Of a DNA stretch of 64,000 bases, positions 35,701 through 45,496 are shown piece after piece. The notes below the pieces were generated by a model. The model was not told where the DNA came from. It ran no database searches and saw only the letters and a list, made by a program, of their open reading frames with translations. The position numbers and the translations under genes are program-made. The stretch's first letter is position 1, and each line of letters starts with the position of its first letter. The DNA comes from Citrus sinensis. Its lineage: Eukaryota > Streptophyta > Magnoliopsida > Sapindales > Rutaceae. The stretch is taken from the NCBI RefSeq assembly GCF_022201045.2, contig NC_068557.1, positions 15,911,501-15,975,500 on the forward strand, in the 5' to 3' direction.

Positions 35701-36224
35701 AAGGTATTTACAAAGTCTTCGTATAGGGATGCACTAGAGTGAATAGGACTTGGCTGGGTATGTAATTGGTCAGGTGGTACAAGTTTCATCAGGATATCAC
35801 TGGTTTGGGCTTCATTGACAGGAACATTGAGGTTGATAGCTATGGGGTTTTCTGGTGAAATGTTTTCTGTTGTGGCATTAATAAGTGGCTGCTGGAAAAG
35901 TGACTTTCTAGCTGATGAGGTAGCTGGTTTTGAGATAATCTCCAAGTCAAGATGAATTTCATAGTAGCCATAGTGGTTGTACAAGGACCATATTGAAAAA
36001 AGATCATCATCACTACGAATGTTAGTGCAGTCATTATCCCATGGCTATGTTAGAGTGAGCTTGAATTTCTCTTCAAAGCTTAACTTCCTTTGCAACACCA
36101 TGTGCATAACCCTATTGACAAGGGCAATGGTGCTAATTTTCTCTAGATCAATTATTCCCATATTATGTGTCTCTCCTATGAATTTTACGAATACAGTGGT
36201 TCGCTTATCGTCATCCTTATCCAT
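32778..36224 (-). pseudogene. MuDR-type transposase, four exons, one premature stop
   Basis: Exons on the minus strand are 36224-33552, 33454-33400, 33214-32871 and 32783-32778. All are GT-AG and phases match, giving about 1025 codons. The first ATG (36224) follows directly after a TAG acceptor, implying a leader intron. Codon 60 is TAG (36045-36047); downstream of it the frame is open for over 800 codons from the next ATG at 35984. Visible domains are an acidic Asp/Ser-rich region (to about 300), the MuDR N-terminal domain (about 310-395), and the DDE transposase domain with GIDGYHLKG, FMCDRQKG and a downstream Glu (about 500-660). A SWIM zinc finger (CDCGFWDISGYPCVH, about 775) and a CCHC knuckle (CKCCHEFGHNKRAC, about 865) follow. 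It binds the inverted repeats and catalyses cut-and-paste in the nucleus. Internal initiation at 35984 would still leave all catalytic domains. Confidence 0.85.
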
Positions 36225-36227
36225 CTA

Positions 36228-37248
36228 CAATTAAAAAAGAGCATAATGTAAGGCTAAGGCTAACTATATAAAAATTTCTTTAATATTGGCCAAAAAAAAC
36301 CATGCACAAGCTGTATAACAGAACAAGGCATAAACACTAAATAAACTATATTAATGTGAAAATTTATATAACCTGATGTTATTAACAACAGAAAGAATCA
36401 TTGACATGCCGCACTAATTGACAATTTTCTTTAATCAAAATTTCATCTCAACATCCATGGAATTAAATTAAAAAACTAAGTAAATGGAGATGAACTTTAC
36501 GTTCTTTAATTAACGAGCTGGGGTTGCAGGCAAAGGATAATAGCCAAAGATTCAATTATAATATACAGATGGAGTACGAAATAGGGAAAAAAAAAGTAAT
36601 GTATAAACTTAATGTATCATTATCTAATAAATATAGTTTGGATCCACTGGAGTCTGCAAACCATGACTTTAATGTCTACAACATGCATATCCAGAACAAG
36701 TATATGCTCATGTCAAGTAATCAATACTACTTGGGCATTTAAAAAATTAAATACTCACCATTAAACTAATATGAAGAATCAATTATTAAGATATAAGATG
36801 GAAGCAATCAATCTGTACATTATTGACATAAATTACCAAACAAAGCATGTCTGAACAATTTCAACACAGGAAACACGTAAAACCGATAAAACCCATGACC
36901 AACCTCATCAAATCCCACATAATTATCACTCGCATGCATGTAATCTAACATGTATCGAGTAATTCTCCAACAAAAAAATCCATATGAACAACTTTAAAAC
37001 CTCACCTCAATGTGTGCAGGCTGAAGCTGCAAAACCCAGTATATCCCGCTCTCACAATCCAATAAGCTGTGTAATCCTCAAGCTTCTTGAAAAACGAACA
37101 TGTGGTAGGTAAGAGATCAAGCAATTGGTGCGAAATTGTCTCCAACACGCAAGATTTTCCCTCCATATTTGCTTCGATATTTGCTTGTACAGATTACGTT
37201 TTGCAGAGATGAAATTGTTTTTCTGAAATGACAACACTATTCTCTTCC
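36228..37248. other. 5' region (leader intron and promoter) of the transposase gene
   Basis: Non-coding, AT-rich. The acceptor TTTAATTGTAG just upstream of the transposase ATG indicates a leader intron whose donor lies in this stretch. No reliable further exon is seen. Confidence 0.5.
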
Positions 37249-37434
37249 TTGTTCTCTTTCTTCTGTGCAACAACTTTAACTTAATTTTTTATTTGTTTAT
37301 AACACCCCTTGTTCTCTTTCTTCTGTGCAACTACTTTTACTTAATTTTTTATTATTTGTTTATAACACCCCTTGTTCTCTTTCTTTTCTTCTGTGCAACA
37401 ACTTTAACTTAATTTTTTATTTGTTTATAACACA
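37249..37434. repeat. Three-copy tandem repeat, unit 60-64 bp, inside the Mutator-like element
   Basis: Copies at 37249-37308, 37309-37371 and 37372-37434 share TTGTTCTCTTTC, CTGTGCAAC, ACTTAATTTTTTAT and TTTGTTTATAACAC with small indels. They lie just inside the right terminal inverted repeat, where the transposase promoter should be. Comparable arrays upstream of transposase genes can modulate promoter strength or protein binding. Confidence 0.85.
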
Positions 37435-37454
37435 ATCTCTATTTTACCCTTGGC

Positions 37455-37568
37455 TTGTTAAATTAAACGGGAGAACTTAACGGAATGGGTGCACGGAGAT
37501 CATTATTGAAACAAGTGGGTGCACGGTAATATTTGTCGAAACATATGGGGGGTGGCGAAAAATAACCC
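37455..37568. repeat. Right terminal inverted repeat of the Mutator-like element (114 bp)
   Basis: Inverted copy of 31282-31395, ending CGAAAAATAACCC immediately before the right target duplication. Confidence 0.93.
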
Positions 37569-37577
37569 AAAAAAAGA

Positions 37578-39542
37578 TAAGTTTTGATGCAATTGGCTTA
37601 AGAGTACAATGTAATTCTCTTTGATTCTTAAACTAACTCTTTGAACTTACCATATTTATGTGGCATTCAAGCCCTTAACTTATTAATCAGTCCATTCATA
37701 GTTGATTGTTGCATCCTCACATACCAAAGTTCTTTGCCTTCACTAAGCAACGGTTCTCGGTTCGATACAATTCTAGGCTTATAATTCGATCTTAGAGACT
37801 AAATCAGTTAGGGTCGCGTCGATTGTTTGGCGATATTTATATCACATTTTCTTTCATCTCCCATTTTCATATTAAGCAGTTTGTTTTACTAAATTTAATT
37901 TTAAAACTTTCTATGCAATTAGAGAGAAAAATAATCTTATGAATCTATTTTTATTTATGCGTCTTGAGCTTGTTATAATCTTATGCAACATGAGATATGT
38001 TTTCTTTGTACTTCTCACTAAATTTAATTTTATATAATTTTCTTCTAGTGTTAAAAGAAATTGAATATGAATAAAAAAATTTTAGTTTAGGTTAACAACA
38101 ATTAAATTTACTCTCATCGATTCAAACATCAACTCTTTTGTTTTTAACTCAAATGATTTACAACTAAATTAACTAGTACCTACAATTTGATTATTAATAT
38201 ATTTACACAGTTGTGATATAGTTATGTATCTACATTAAATTATTAATATAGTTAATGAAGAAATTAATTTTACATCAGCACAAAAATTATATATATTATG
38301 TAAAATTTTTGCATAAAAATAATTTCATCTTGGTAGGCAAATTAATGCCTTAATGAAAATATTATTTACCAAATTACAAAAATGAATTTTTAGATTTTGA
38401 ATAGTCACAATAAATTTATTTGTGGAATGCAAAGAACTTGTTTGCATCCCTCACTTGTTTGTATCCCTCAAGGCTATAGTCACGACATTGCTCCACACCA
38501 TTAGCAACTTAGGAAAGTTTCCTACCCAATTCATGCATCATCTAATGATCTTTTATAGATTGCAATGGATGGAGCTCTCCTCTGATAACTAGATTTTTTT
38601 TAAATTTTTTATTGTTCTTTATTTGTGAACATGTTAAGATTTTGAGGTTTTGATTTTTTATTTCTTGCTTATTATCCTGCAATAAGCTTTTCAATTAATG
38701 TAGAATTGCTGGTACAACTGATGAAAGGGCTATTAATATGAAGAGTTGCTTAGTCCATGGAAAAGAAATATAAACCATACCCTTTTTTTGAACTCTACTA
38801 AGGCCATTATGCTTACCCTAGTTAATGTTGGCACCAAGATTCTATTAAAGGAAGGATATGTGTATATACCTTTTAATTTCCCACGTTACCTTTATTTCAT
38901 TAATTTCTTTTTTCAATTAAGATTTCTTTGAATTGAACTACTTATTGTCTTTGTTTCTAATTATTTAGTCTTGAAATTGTACTGATCATTAAAACCGAAG
39001 TCTACTATTGTTTTGTTTCAGTCTCGTCTTGTGTTTAGACTTGTCTCCTGAATTATTAAGGTAACATTTTGTAGCTTTTCTCTTATAAAAGTTTCCATTT
39101 TAAAAATATTCAATTATTTGCATGTCTTTCTTTTGAATTGCAACTTCCATTTTTGATTGACTGATTGGCTTTTGGAGGTGAATCAAATTGTGATGTATGC
39201 ATGTATTCCTGATAAAACAAGTTCTACCAAAAGCACTTATTTGAGTGCTATAATGAGATCAGGATCCCAAATATGTTATTTTTGTCTAATTCTTCCTTGA
39301 GTTATATGTTTTTTTAATATATTATACAAGTTATAGTTTTAACATGTAATATTATTGGGTTGCTAGGCAAGTCAAATTATAGTTTGAAGAACTTAAGGTA
39401 TTGGAATATTTCATTTCCCCATTTATTGAAAGAATACCTAGAAAACAAAAATTGATTTTTGATTTTTCTTGGTGTTAAGGAAGCACATATTGCACACAAG
39501 AGACTGGCACACTAGGCACGTGAGTCAAAGACCGGTCAACAG
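37578..39542. other. AT-rich intergenic DNA, no gene recognised
   Basis: Nearly 2 kb with only short, low-complexity frames. A pair of CTTGTTTG(C/T)ATCCCTCA words lies near 38440-38470. No transposon ends were found. Confidence 0.5.
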
Positions 39543-39782
39543 TGTTAGTTAAAAGAATATGCCAACTCAGCAAGTTTGTTAATCATGCCATTCATTATGT
39601 TTAGTTCTTAAGCTTACCGTATTCTGTTTTCATTGTACGAAGCTTAGTATAAATACAGTTGTAATAATCATTTTATGATTAAGAAAAGAAATAAAGAGTT
39701 TCCATAATATGCATCTTTACTTTCTTAGGTTCCAAACAAGATTTATAGTTCTTTTAAGTTTTCAAACATAGTATTAGAACCA
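39543..39782 (+). repeat. Copia 5' LTR and primer-binding site
   Basis: The LTR runs from TGTTAGTT (39543) to CAAACA (39768), about 226 bp, with TATAAATA at about 39650 as the core promoter. Directly after comes TAGTATTAGAACC, a decayed match to the usual initiator-Met-tRNA binding site TGGTATCAGAGCC. Confidence 0.65.
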
Positions 39783-39829
39783 AAAACAACTTCTAGAAAT
39801 TCAACAGTAGAAAATGCAAATCAACAAAC

Positions 39830-41748
39830 TCAAATCAAATTTTCTTTCAATACTTTGATCAAGTTAGATCGATCGAATTATCTGCTATGACGTTCGCAAG
39901 TCTTAGCCTTCATTAGAGGCGATCGATTGGAAGGTTTCATAAATGAATTAGAACCATCACCTGAGGAACAACTTTTTCATGGATCTACTCAAGAAATTAA
40001 AAATTCTGAGTACCAGAATTGGAGATGACAAGATCAGACTCTACTTGGATAGCTGTTGTCATCAATTAGCGAAGGTACTCTAACCCTTATTATAAACTGT
40101 GTGAGCTCTTTTGATGTTTGAAAAACTTTAGAAAGGAAATTTGGATTCAACTCAGATATGAATTGAATATACTTAGGAAGGAATCACTAAGTGTTGAAGA
40201 TTATTATATCAAAATGAAATCCATAGCTAATAAACTTGCTAGTGCTGGAAGCTATATAACAAAAAAAGATCTTATGTTAACAAAACTTAATTGATTAGGA
40301 CTAGGTTATTGTGATATAGTTACTTTTATAATTGGTTTTAAAATGTAACATGATGATGTATATGCATTATTGTTTACATATGAAACCAAATTAGAGCAAG
40401 AATAAGATGATAAGAATGTGTTTAATGGAAATTAAGCATTAGCTAATGCATATTATCCCAAGGCTTGCTATGCTTAACCAGAGGTAATATTAGAAGAGAG
40501 GGACACACTACTGTTGGTAACTTTGTTAATGTTGGTGGTAAAAGTCATGTTTCGATAAAGGGAACATTAATCATGAAAGAATGTTCAATAGTAATTTTAA
40601 AAGTAGATATGGCAGGGGACAAGCCTGTGGTCAAAATAGTCTCTATTCTTTCTAAGCACCCAGGAATCCATTTCTATTTACTAGAAGTGGATTTGCTAGA
40701 ATTAATGGATCTTGAGGACCTTCTGGCAATATAAAAGAGTTAATCTATCAAATTTGCTTTAAAACTGGTCATACTGCTGACATTTATTGGCATAGATTTG
40801 TGAAAGATTATGTTCTTATTCAAGGGATTTTGGTAAATGCAAAGAATAAAAATCAGCCTATTTTGCTAACTTTGATGGTTTTGCTTTTTCACATCAAAGT
40901 TATAATGATTATGACAACTTCAGTTGCATGCCACCAAACTTTCATCCTGCCTTTAGAACTAACTATTACTTTGGAATTGATGCTTGTACTCCTGGAGTAG
41001 CTTGTATGGCTAACTTTGAAGGAGTTGTTGATGATGATAGGTATTTGGACAGTAGAGCCGCCCATCATTTGACCAAAAATATCGAGAATATGTATCTCAA
41101 AGAGGAACAAGAAGGTATTGTTCATCTCATTATTGACAATAGTCAATGATTGCTCATTTCTCATGTTGGCCATGCTTTTCTGTCATTTACTTGTTCCTTC
41201 AATCTCTAGGAACTTAATAAGCATTTATAAACTCCCCTTTGATAACTCTCTCTCTGTTGAATTTTGTGGAAACATTTGTTTTATAAAGGACATAAAGAGG
41301 CACGTTCTTTTGTAGGGCTTTGTTGAGAAAGGTCTTTACAAGCTATTATCAAAATCCAATCCTCTATCTTCATCACTTGCATCCCACCTATCTTAGTCTT
41401 AGTTGAGTAAACCAATCTCTATGCTGTCTTTTTCAAACATGTCCTCTGCTCTTCAAAACTACAATGCATTTGCTAAGGCTTATTATCATTCTGTTTCAAA
41501 TAATTATAGTAAGAAACCTGATTAAATGACTTTCTTACATAGAAGGTTTGATCATCCAAAATCAATAATAATTATGCAATTACTGAAGACTTGTAAACAA
41601 CTTAAGGTCTTTCATAAAACTATCTTTTCTCATATGCACTCCAAATGAGAAACTTGTTAGTTAGGAAAGGCTTATAAACAAAATTTCTTTACAATTGAAA
41701 CCAAAGCTACATAGGTGTTAGAATTGATACACACTGATCTTTGTGGAC
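39830..41748 (+). pseudogene. Copia gag-protease-integrase N-terminal part, broken
   Basis: Translated blocks resemble plant copia polyprotein. The gag region (about 39840-40340) has ALAFIRGD-type and EDYY-type motifs, and a diverged zinc-knuckle region follows. A protease region around 41040 has YLDSRAAHHLT, where the usual active-site DSGA has become DSRA. A pre-integrase block with HRRFDHP and the start of the integrase core (ELIHTDLCG) precede the solo-LTR insertion. Many stops and frameshifts are present. Confidence 0.75.
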
Positions 41749-43183
41749 TGTTGGGTATAAATACTAATGCTATTGGTGTCAATGTGTAAGTGTACACAAC
41801 AAGTAATAAAGTGATGAGTATTCAAGATCGTCTCCACAAGGATTGATCTTATCAGATTTGCTACAACAATCTTAACAGTGCAGATTTTGTGCTAAATTAA
41901 AATAAAACAATTAATGAAACTATTGTACTAATTAAAATAAAAGCGCAATAAATAAAATGCAACAAAGTAAATTATCACATCAAACTTAAGGATAAAACCA
42001 ATGAGAATATAGAGTAGTTGAGTGAATAAACTCTCTTAATAGTATTGACTATTTTTCTAATGTTTGGCTCGGTTGCTGCAGCATCTGCTACAGCACTGGG
42101 CAATCCTTATGTATCCTCAGCCATCGCATGTTGGATATCTTATATCTATATGCAACCTAACAATGATCAGTTGTTAGGTTTTATTTACATTACAAGGTGA
42201 ATCCCTATATCTAGTTCATCATTAATTTTAGATTAAGCATGACCCTTTTAGGTTAAGTTAAACTCAATTCAAGAAACCCAATCTAAAACCAAGTATTGCT
42301 TTGATATGTTTCACTAAGATAGGCCCTTTTGTGGCTCTCTCCTAACTTGTATCATTAAATAGGTGATCAGCCGAAATAATGAATAAAAATAAATGCTATC
42401 AAAACAAAATGCTACAGCAAACATGTAGCAACACATATTTTCAGTCAATAAACCATTAAGATTATTGATCACTAAACTACAAATAAATTTAATTCATGAT
42501 TTGCAAAAGAAAAATAAATAATAAAGTTTCGGCCATGAAACACATCCCCATGAATAAATAGAAAACACGAAAACAAGAGAAAGACAAGAAAGATTGAGCT
42601 CCCAATTGATCTATGTAATTTTTCCTCTTGTGAAGCCCTTAATCTCTCTCTTGAATCTTGTTTTTCTTTTGTTTCTTTGTGTTTTTCTCCTTGGATGACA
42701 GCCCCCCTTATTCATTATGATGTGTGCTTCTTTTATAGCTGAAAATTAGGGTAAACAGAAGCCTAGGGCGGGCATAAGTCAGATTAGGAAACTGCAGATC
42801 GCAATTCTACAAGTATCCCGTGCGGAATTTTCTCTGTTGTTGTTCCAGGATTGATACAACAATGGTTGTTACAGCAACGGCTACAACAACTGCACTGTTC
42901 CAGATTTGTTTCAATTCTTTTATAGCCATATTCTTTCCTTATTTTTACAATCCTATTGCATCAATATTCATTCCTTGAAATACTAGCTTCCGGACACCTA
43001 CAATTATGCACACAATCTAAGCACGAATTATTCTAAATCAAACAAAATTCATTAAGACTAAACTAAAATGAATGTTTATGCAAAATGTAACAAAAATGCA
43101 ATAGAACCACATAAATCTCTCTCTAAATAGTATTGATTTAAGTCTAAAAGTGCCATGATAACTCTCATTTCATAGAGTTATTA
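41749..43183 (-). mobile_element. Athila-type solo LTR in inverted orientation
   Basis: Read on the minus strand, this 1435-bp block starts TAATAACTCTATGAAAT and ends ATACCCAACA. It matches the 3' LTR at 60619-62067 along its whole length. Shared stretches include AGAGTTAT, TGCATAAACATTCATTTTAG, GTGCATAATTGTAGGT and, at the other end, CAAGTATACACAACAAGTAA-type words. The flanks TGGAC (41744-41748) and GGGAC (43184-43188) are a 5-bp target duplication with one mismatch. It inserted into the integrase region of the copia element, whose coding continues in the same frame on the other side. Confidence 0.85.
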
Positions 43184-43188
43184 GGGAC

Positions 43189-43510
43189 CTTCACCTAACA
43201 TATTTAGAAATGGATACAAATACTATATCAGTTTTGTTGATTATTACAACAGATACATTTGGATTTAACCTCTCAAACTCAAATTAAAAGCCTTTGAAGT
43301 CTTTAACTTGTTTAAGTTTCAAGTAAAAAATCAATTCAGCAAAACACTTAAAATATTGCAATTTGACTGGAGGGAGATATAAAGTGTTCACTGACTTTTT
43401 AAATCAAAATGGGATCATTTTTAGACATTCATGCCTGTACACTTATCATCAAAATGATTTAGTGGAAAGAAAACAAAGGCATATAGTAGAGCTAGGATTG
43501 ACATTATTAA
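43189..43510 (+). pseudogene. Copia integrase core, continued
   Basis: Resumes directly after the solo LTR with the integrase core, in which an aspartate-containing FVDYYNRY-type motif is recognisable. It continues to a region equivalent to the conserved QNDLVERKQRHIVE helix, where the catalytic Glu position is present. It is then interrupted again. Confidence 0.7.
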
Positions 43511-44595
43511 AATACTAACTAGGCAACCTAAGAGGGGGTTAATTGAGATTCTAAAAATTTAAGCAACTAAAAATTAATGCAATTTAAACTAAGCAACCAA
43601 AATCGAAATAAACAAATTAATGGGCAATGAAAAATAAAAGATAGGGTAAGAGAGAGCAAACACGAGATTTTTATGTGGTTTGGCTAACCGTGCCTACGTC
43701 TATGCCTCCAAGCTCACCGGGCTTAAAGATTTTACTAAACAAGCCTCCAACACTTCAACAACTCTTACAATTGACTTCCAAGGTGTCAATAGACCTTTAC
43801 AATAAGAGATTATCCTTAATCTCTTAACGCAAGTGTATCCCAACACTTACAATCACTCAAAAATCAAGATTACAAGTGAGTTTTCTTCTCACACAATGTG
43901 TTTGATTTCAAATGAAAGCTCAATGTGTGAATGAATGAAACAAAAACAAGTTTAAAGCTTCAATAATTGTATACTCAATAGTAAGGTCAATGATAACTCT
44001 TGGATGTCTTTTGATTTGAATTTGATTGAGTTATTTTATAGTTGGAGCTGAAAATTAGCCATTATTGACTTTTTGCATGCAATCGAATCGTCGTTCAACC
44101 TTTATCGGATCGTTGTTTTGACTTGAGCAACTGACCGTTGTGCTATAATTTCAAATTGTCGGATCACCATTTTCCAGATGTTAGTGTCCAAAAGCTAATC
44201 TTTAATTCTATTATCTGTCGGTTCGCCGTTATCTTATAAACGGTTAGCCGTTTCTACAGTGAAACTATTTTCCAAAATTATAGTTTTTCCTAAAAATTTA
44301 TATAATTATACTATGGCCCAAAGCTTCATAAAACTTTACAAATAAGTCCATTTCCAGAGTTTCGAGACAATACTACTTGATTTCAAAGTTCTCAAAACCT
44401 TTTCAATTAGACAATGAACTTAAAAAACAACCAATTTCATGAAATCACTTTTCCTTTAAGTATAAAACTTTTATATTATCAAAATAATGATTTTTTTAAA
44501 ATGCATGAAAAATAATTTGAGCTTTTAAAAACTTAATCATTCTTGATCTTGTTTGTAATAATTAAAATCATCATTATAGACACATACATGTTAAC
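43510..44595. mobile_element. Unidentified insertion of about 1.1 kb in the copia integrase
   Basis: Copia coding similarity stops near 43510 and resumes near 44600. The inserted DNA is AT-rich and non-coding. It contains a stretch (about 43665-43760) of the style ATTTTTATGTGGTTTGGCTA followed by CCTACGTC and CTCACCGGGCTT, which I associate with plant LTR or TRIM-like repeats. No clear terminal repeats or target duplication were found, so class is unknown. Confidence 0.5.
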
Positions 44596-44599
44596 AATT

Positions 44600-45496
44600 A
44601 TTAGCTCAAGCTAATCTTCCTTTCAAGTCTAGTAGCAAATATCATATAAATAGGCTCCCAACCCCTGTACTAAAACTTGTTTTTTCTTATGAAAAGTTGT
44701 TCAAGCATAAACCAGATTATAACTTCTGTACGTGCTTTGGTTGTCTGTGTTATCTACACTTGAGAGACTTTAAGAAACACAAATTTGATTTCCATACAAG
44801 CAAGTGCGACTTTATTGGATATAGCTCTTCTCATAAAGGTTACAAATGTCTAACGAGTTCAGGTCAAGTACGCATTGTTAGACATGTTGTTTTCTATGAA
44901 ATTATATTTCTATACTCAATAAATAATATCTTTTCTTCTTCTGAAAACATCTCAACACTTGAAATTCAAGTGTCAAATTTCTCTCAATAACAAGTCTATC
45001 CTCTTTCAATATTATCCTTACTTAATAGCTGCTTTGAAGACAATTGCTCAGTAGGTCAGTAAGACATGAATAGATACCTTCATTATCTGCACATACATAT
45101 ACTTTGCATCAACTAGAGTAGCCTAATCACTTAGTGTTAGAATCATCATCATTCCACATACCCTCTCAATATCTCGAACTTACTCAGCCGTAACTTGAAT
45201 TATAAATAGCCATCCAACAACAACAACATATAGCAGACTCAAATATAAACCTTACTCTACAAACTTTTCATAGAATGGTTATTAGATCAAAGTTTGGAAT
45301 CTTCAAACCAAATTTCTATATATCCACCTTAACCAATAAAGAACCATATACAGTCTAAGAAGCTTTTAATAATCAGAACTAGAATCAAGACATGAGAGAT
45401 GAGTATGAAGCTTTAATAAGAAATGGAACTTGGTGAGTATGAAGTTTTAATAAGAAATGAAGCTTGGTCATTAGTACCACCTCCAGCTAAGAGGGC
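44600..45496 (+). pseudogene. Copia integrase C-terminal region and start of reverse transcriptase
   Basis: The blocks NRLPTPVL, FGCLCYLHLRDFKKHK and GYSSSHKGYKCL are the conserved copia integrase tail. A diverged linker follows, then the opening of the reverse transcriptase (DEYEALIRNGTW). The latter is duplicated in tandem: 45401-45434 and 45435-45468 are 34-bp near-identical copies, which shifts the frame. Similarity ends near 45496. Confidence 0.75.

Larger units (their letters stand above)
31282..37568. mobile_element. Nearly intact autonomous-type Mutator-like element (6287 bp)
   Basis: Bounded by a perfect 9-bp target duplication AAAAAAAGA (31273-31281 and 37569-37577). Its terminal inverted repeats are 114 bp and differ at only two positions, so insertion is recent. 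It carries two convergent genes that both start near an end and read inward: a GRF-zinc-finger/transmembrane protein on the plus strand (31794-32270) and a four-exon MuDR-type transposase on the minus strand (36224-32778). A three-copy 60-64 bp tandem repeat sits just inside the right inverted repeat. The organisation recalls maize MuDR (mudrA plus convergent mudrB), but the second protein is unrelated to MURB as far as I can see. One nonsense codon in the transposase probably disables this copy. Confidence 0.9.
39543..45496 (+). mobile_element. Ty1/copia retrotransposon, interrupted and truncated
   Basis: Starts with a short LTR and primer-binding site. Decayed gag, protease, integrase and the first part of reverse transcriptase follow in the expected order. 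It is interrupted by an inverted Athila-type solo LTR (41749-43183) and by an unidentified insertion (about 43510-44595). It is cut off in early reverse transcriptase, where LINE-like sequence begins. No 3' LTR is seen. Frames are full of stops, so this is an old copy. Confidence 0.8.

Noticed and set aside
37249..37434. CRISPR-like array
   Set aside because: Only three tandem units with no unique spacers, inside a eukaryotic transposon; it is a simple tandem repeat.
38746..38931. Plus-strand frame of 61 codons in the 37.6-39.5 kb spacer
   Set aside because: AT-rich, Phe/Asn/Tyr-rich translation with no homology or context to support a gene.
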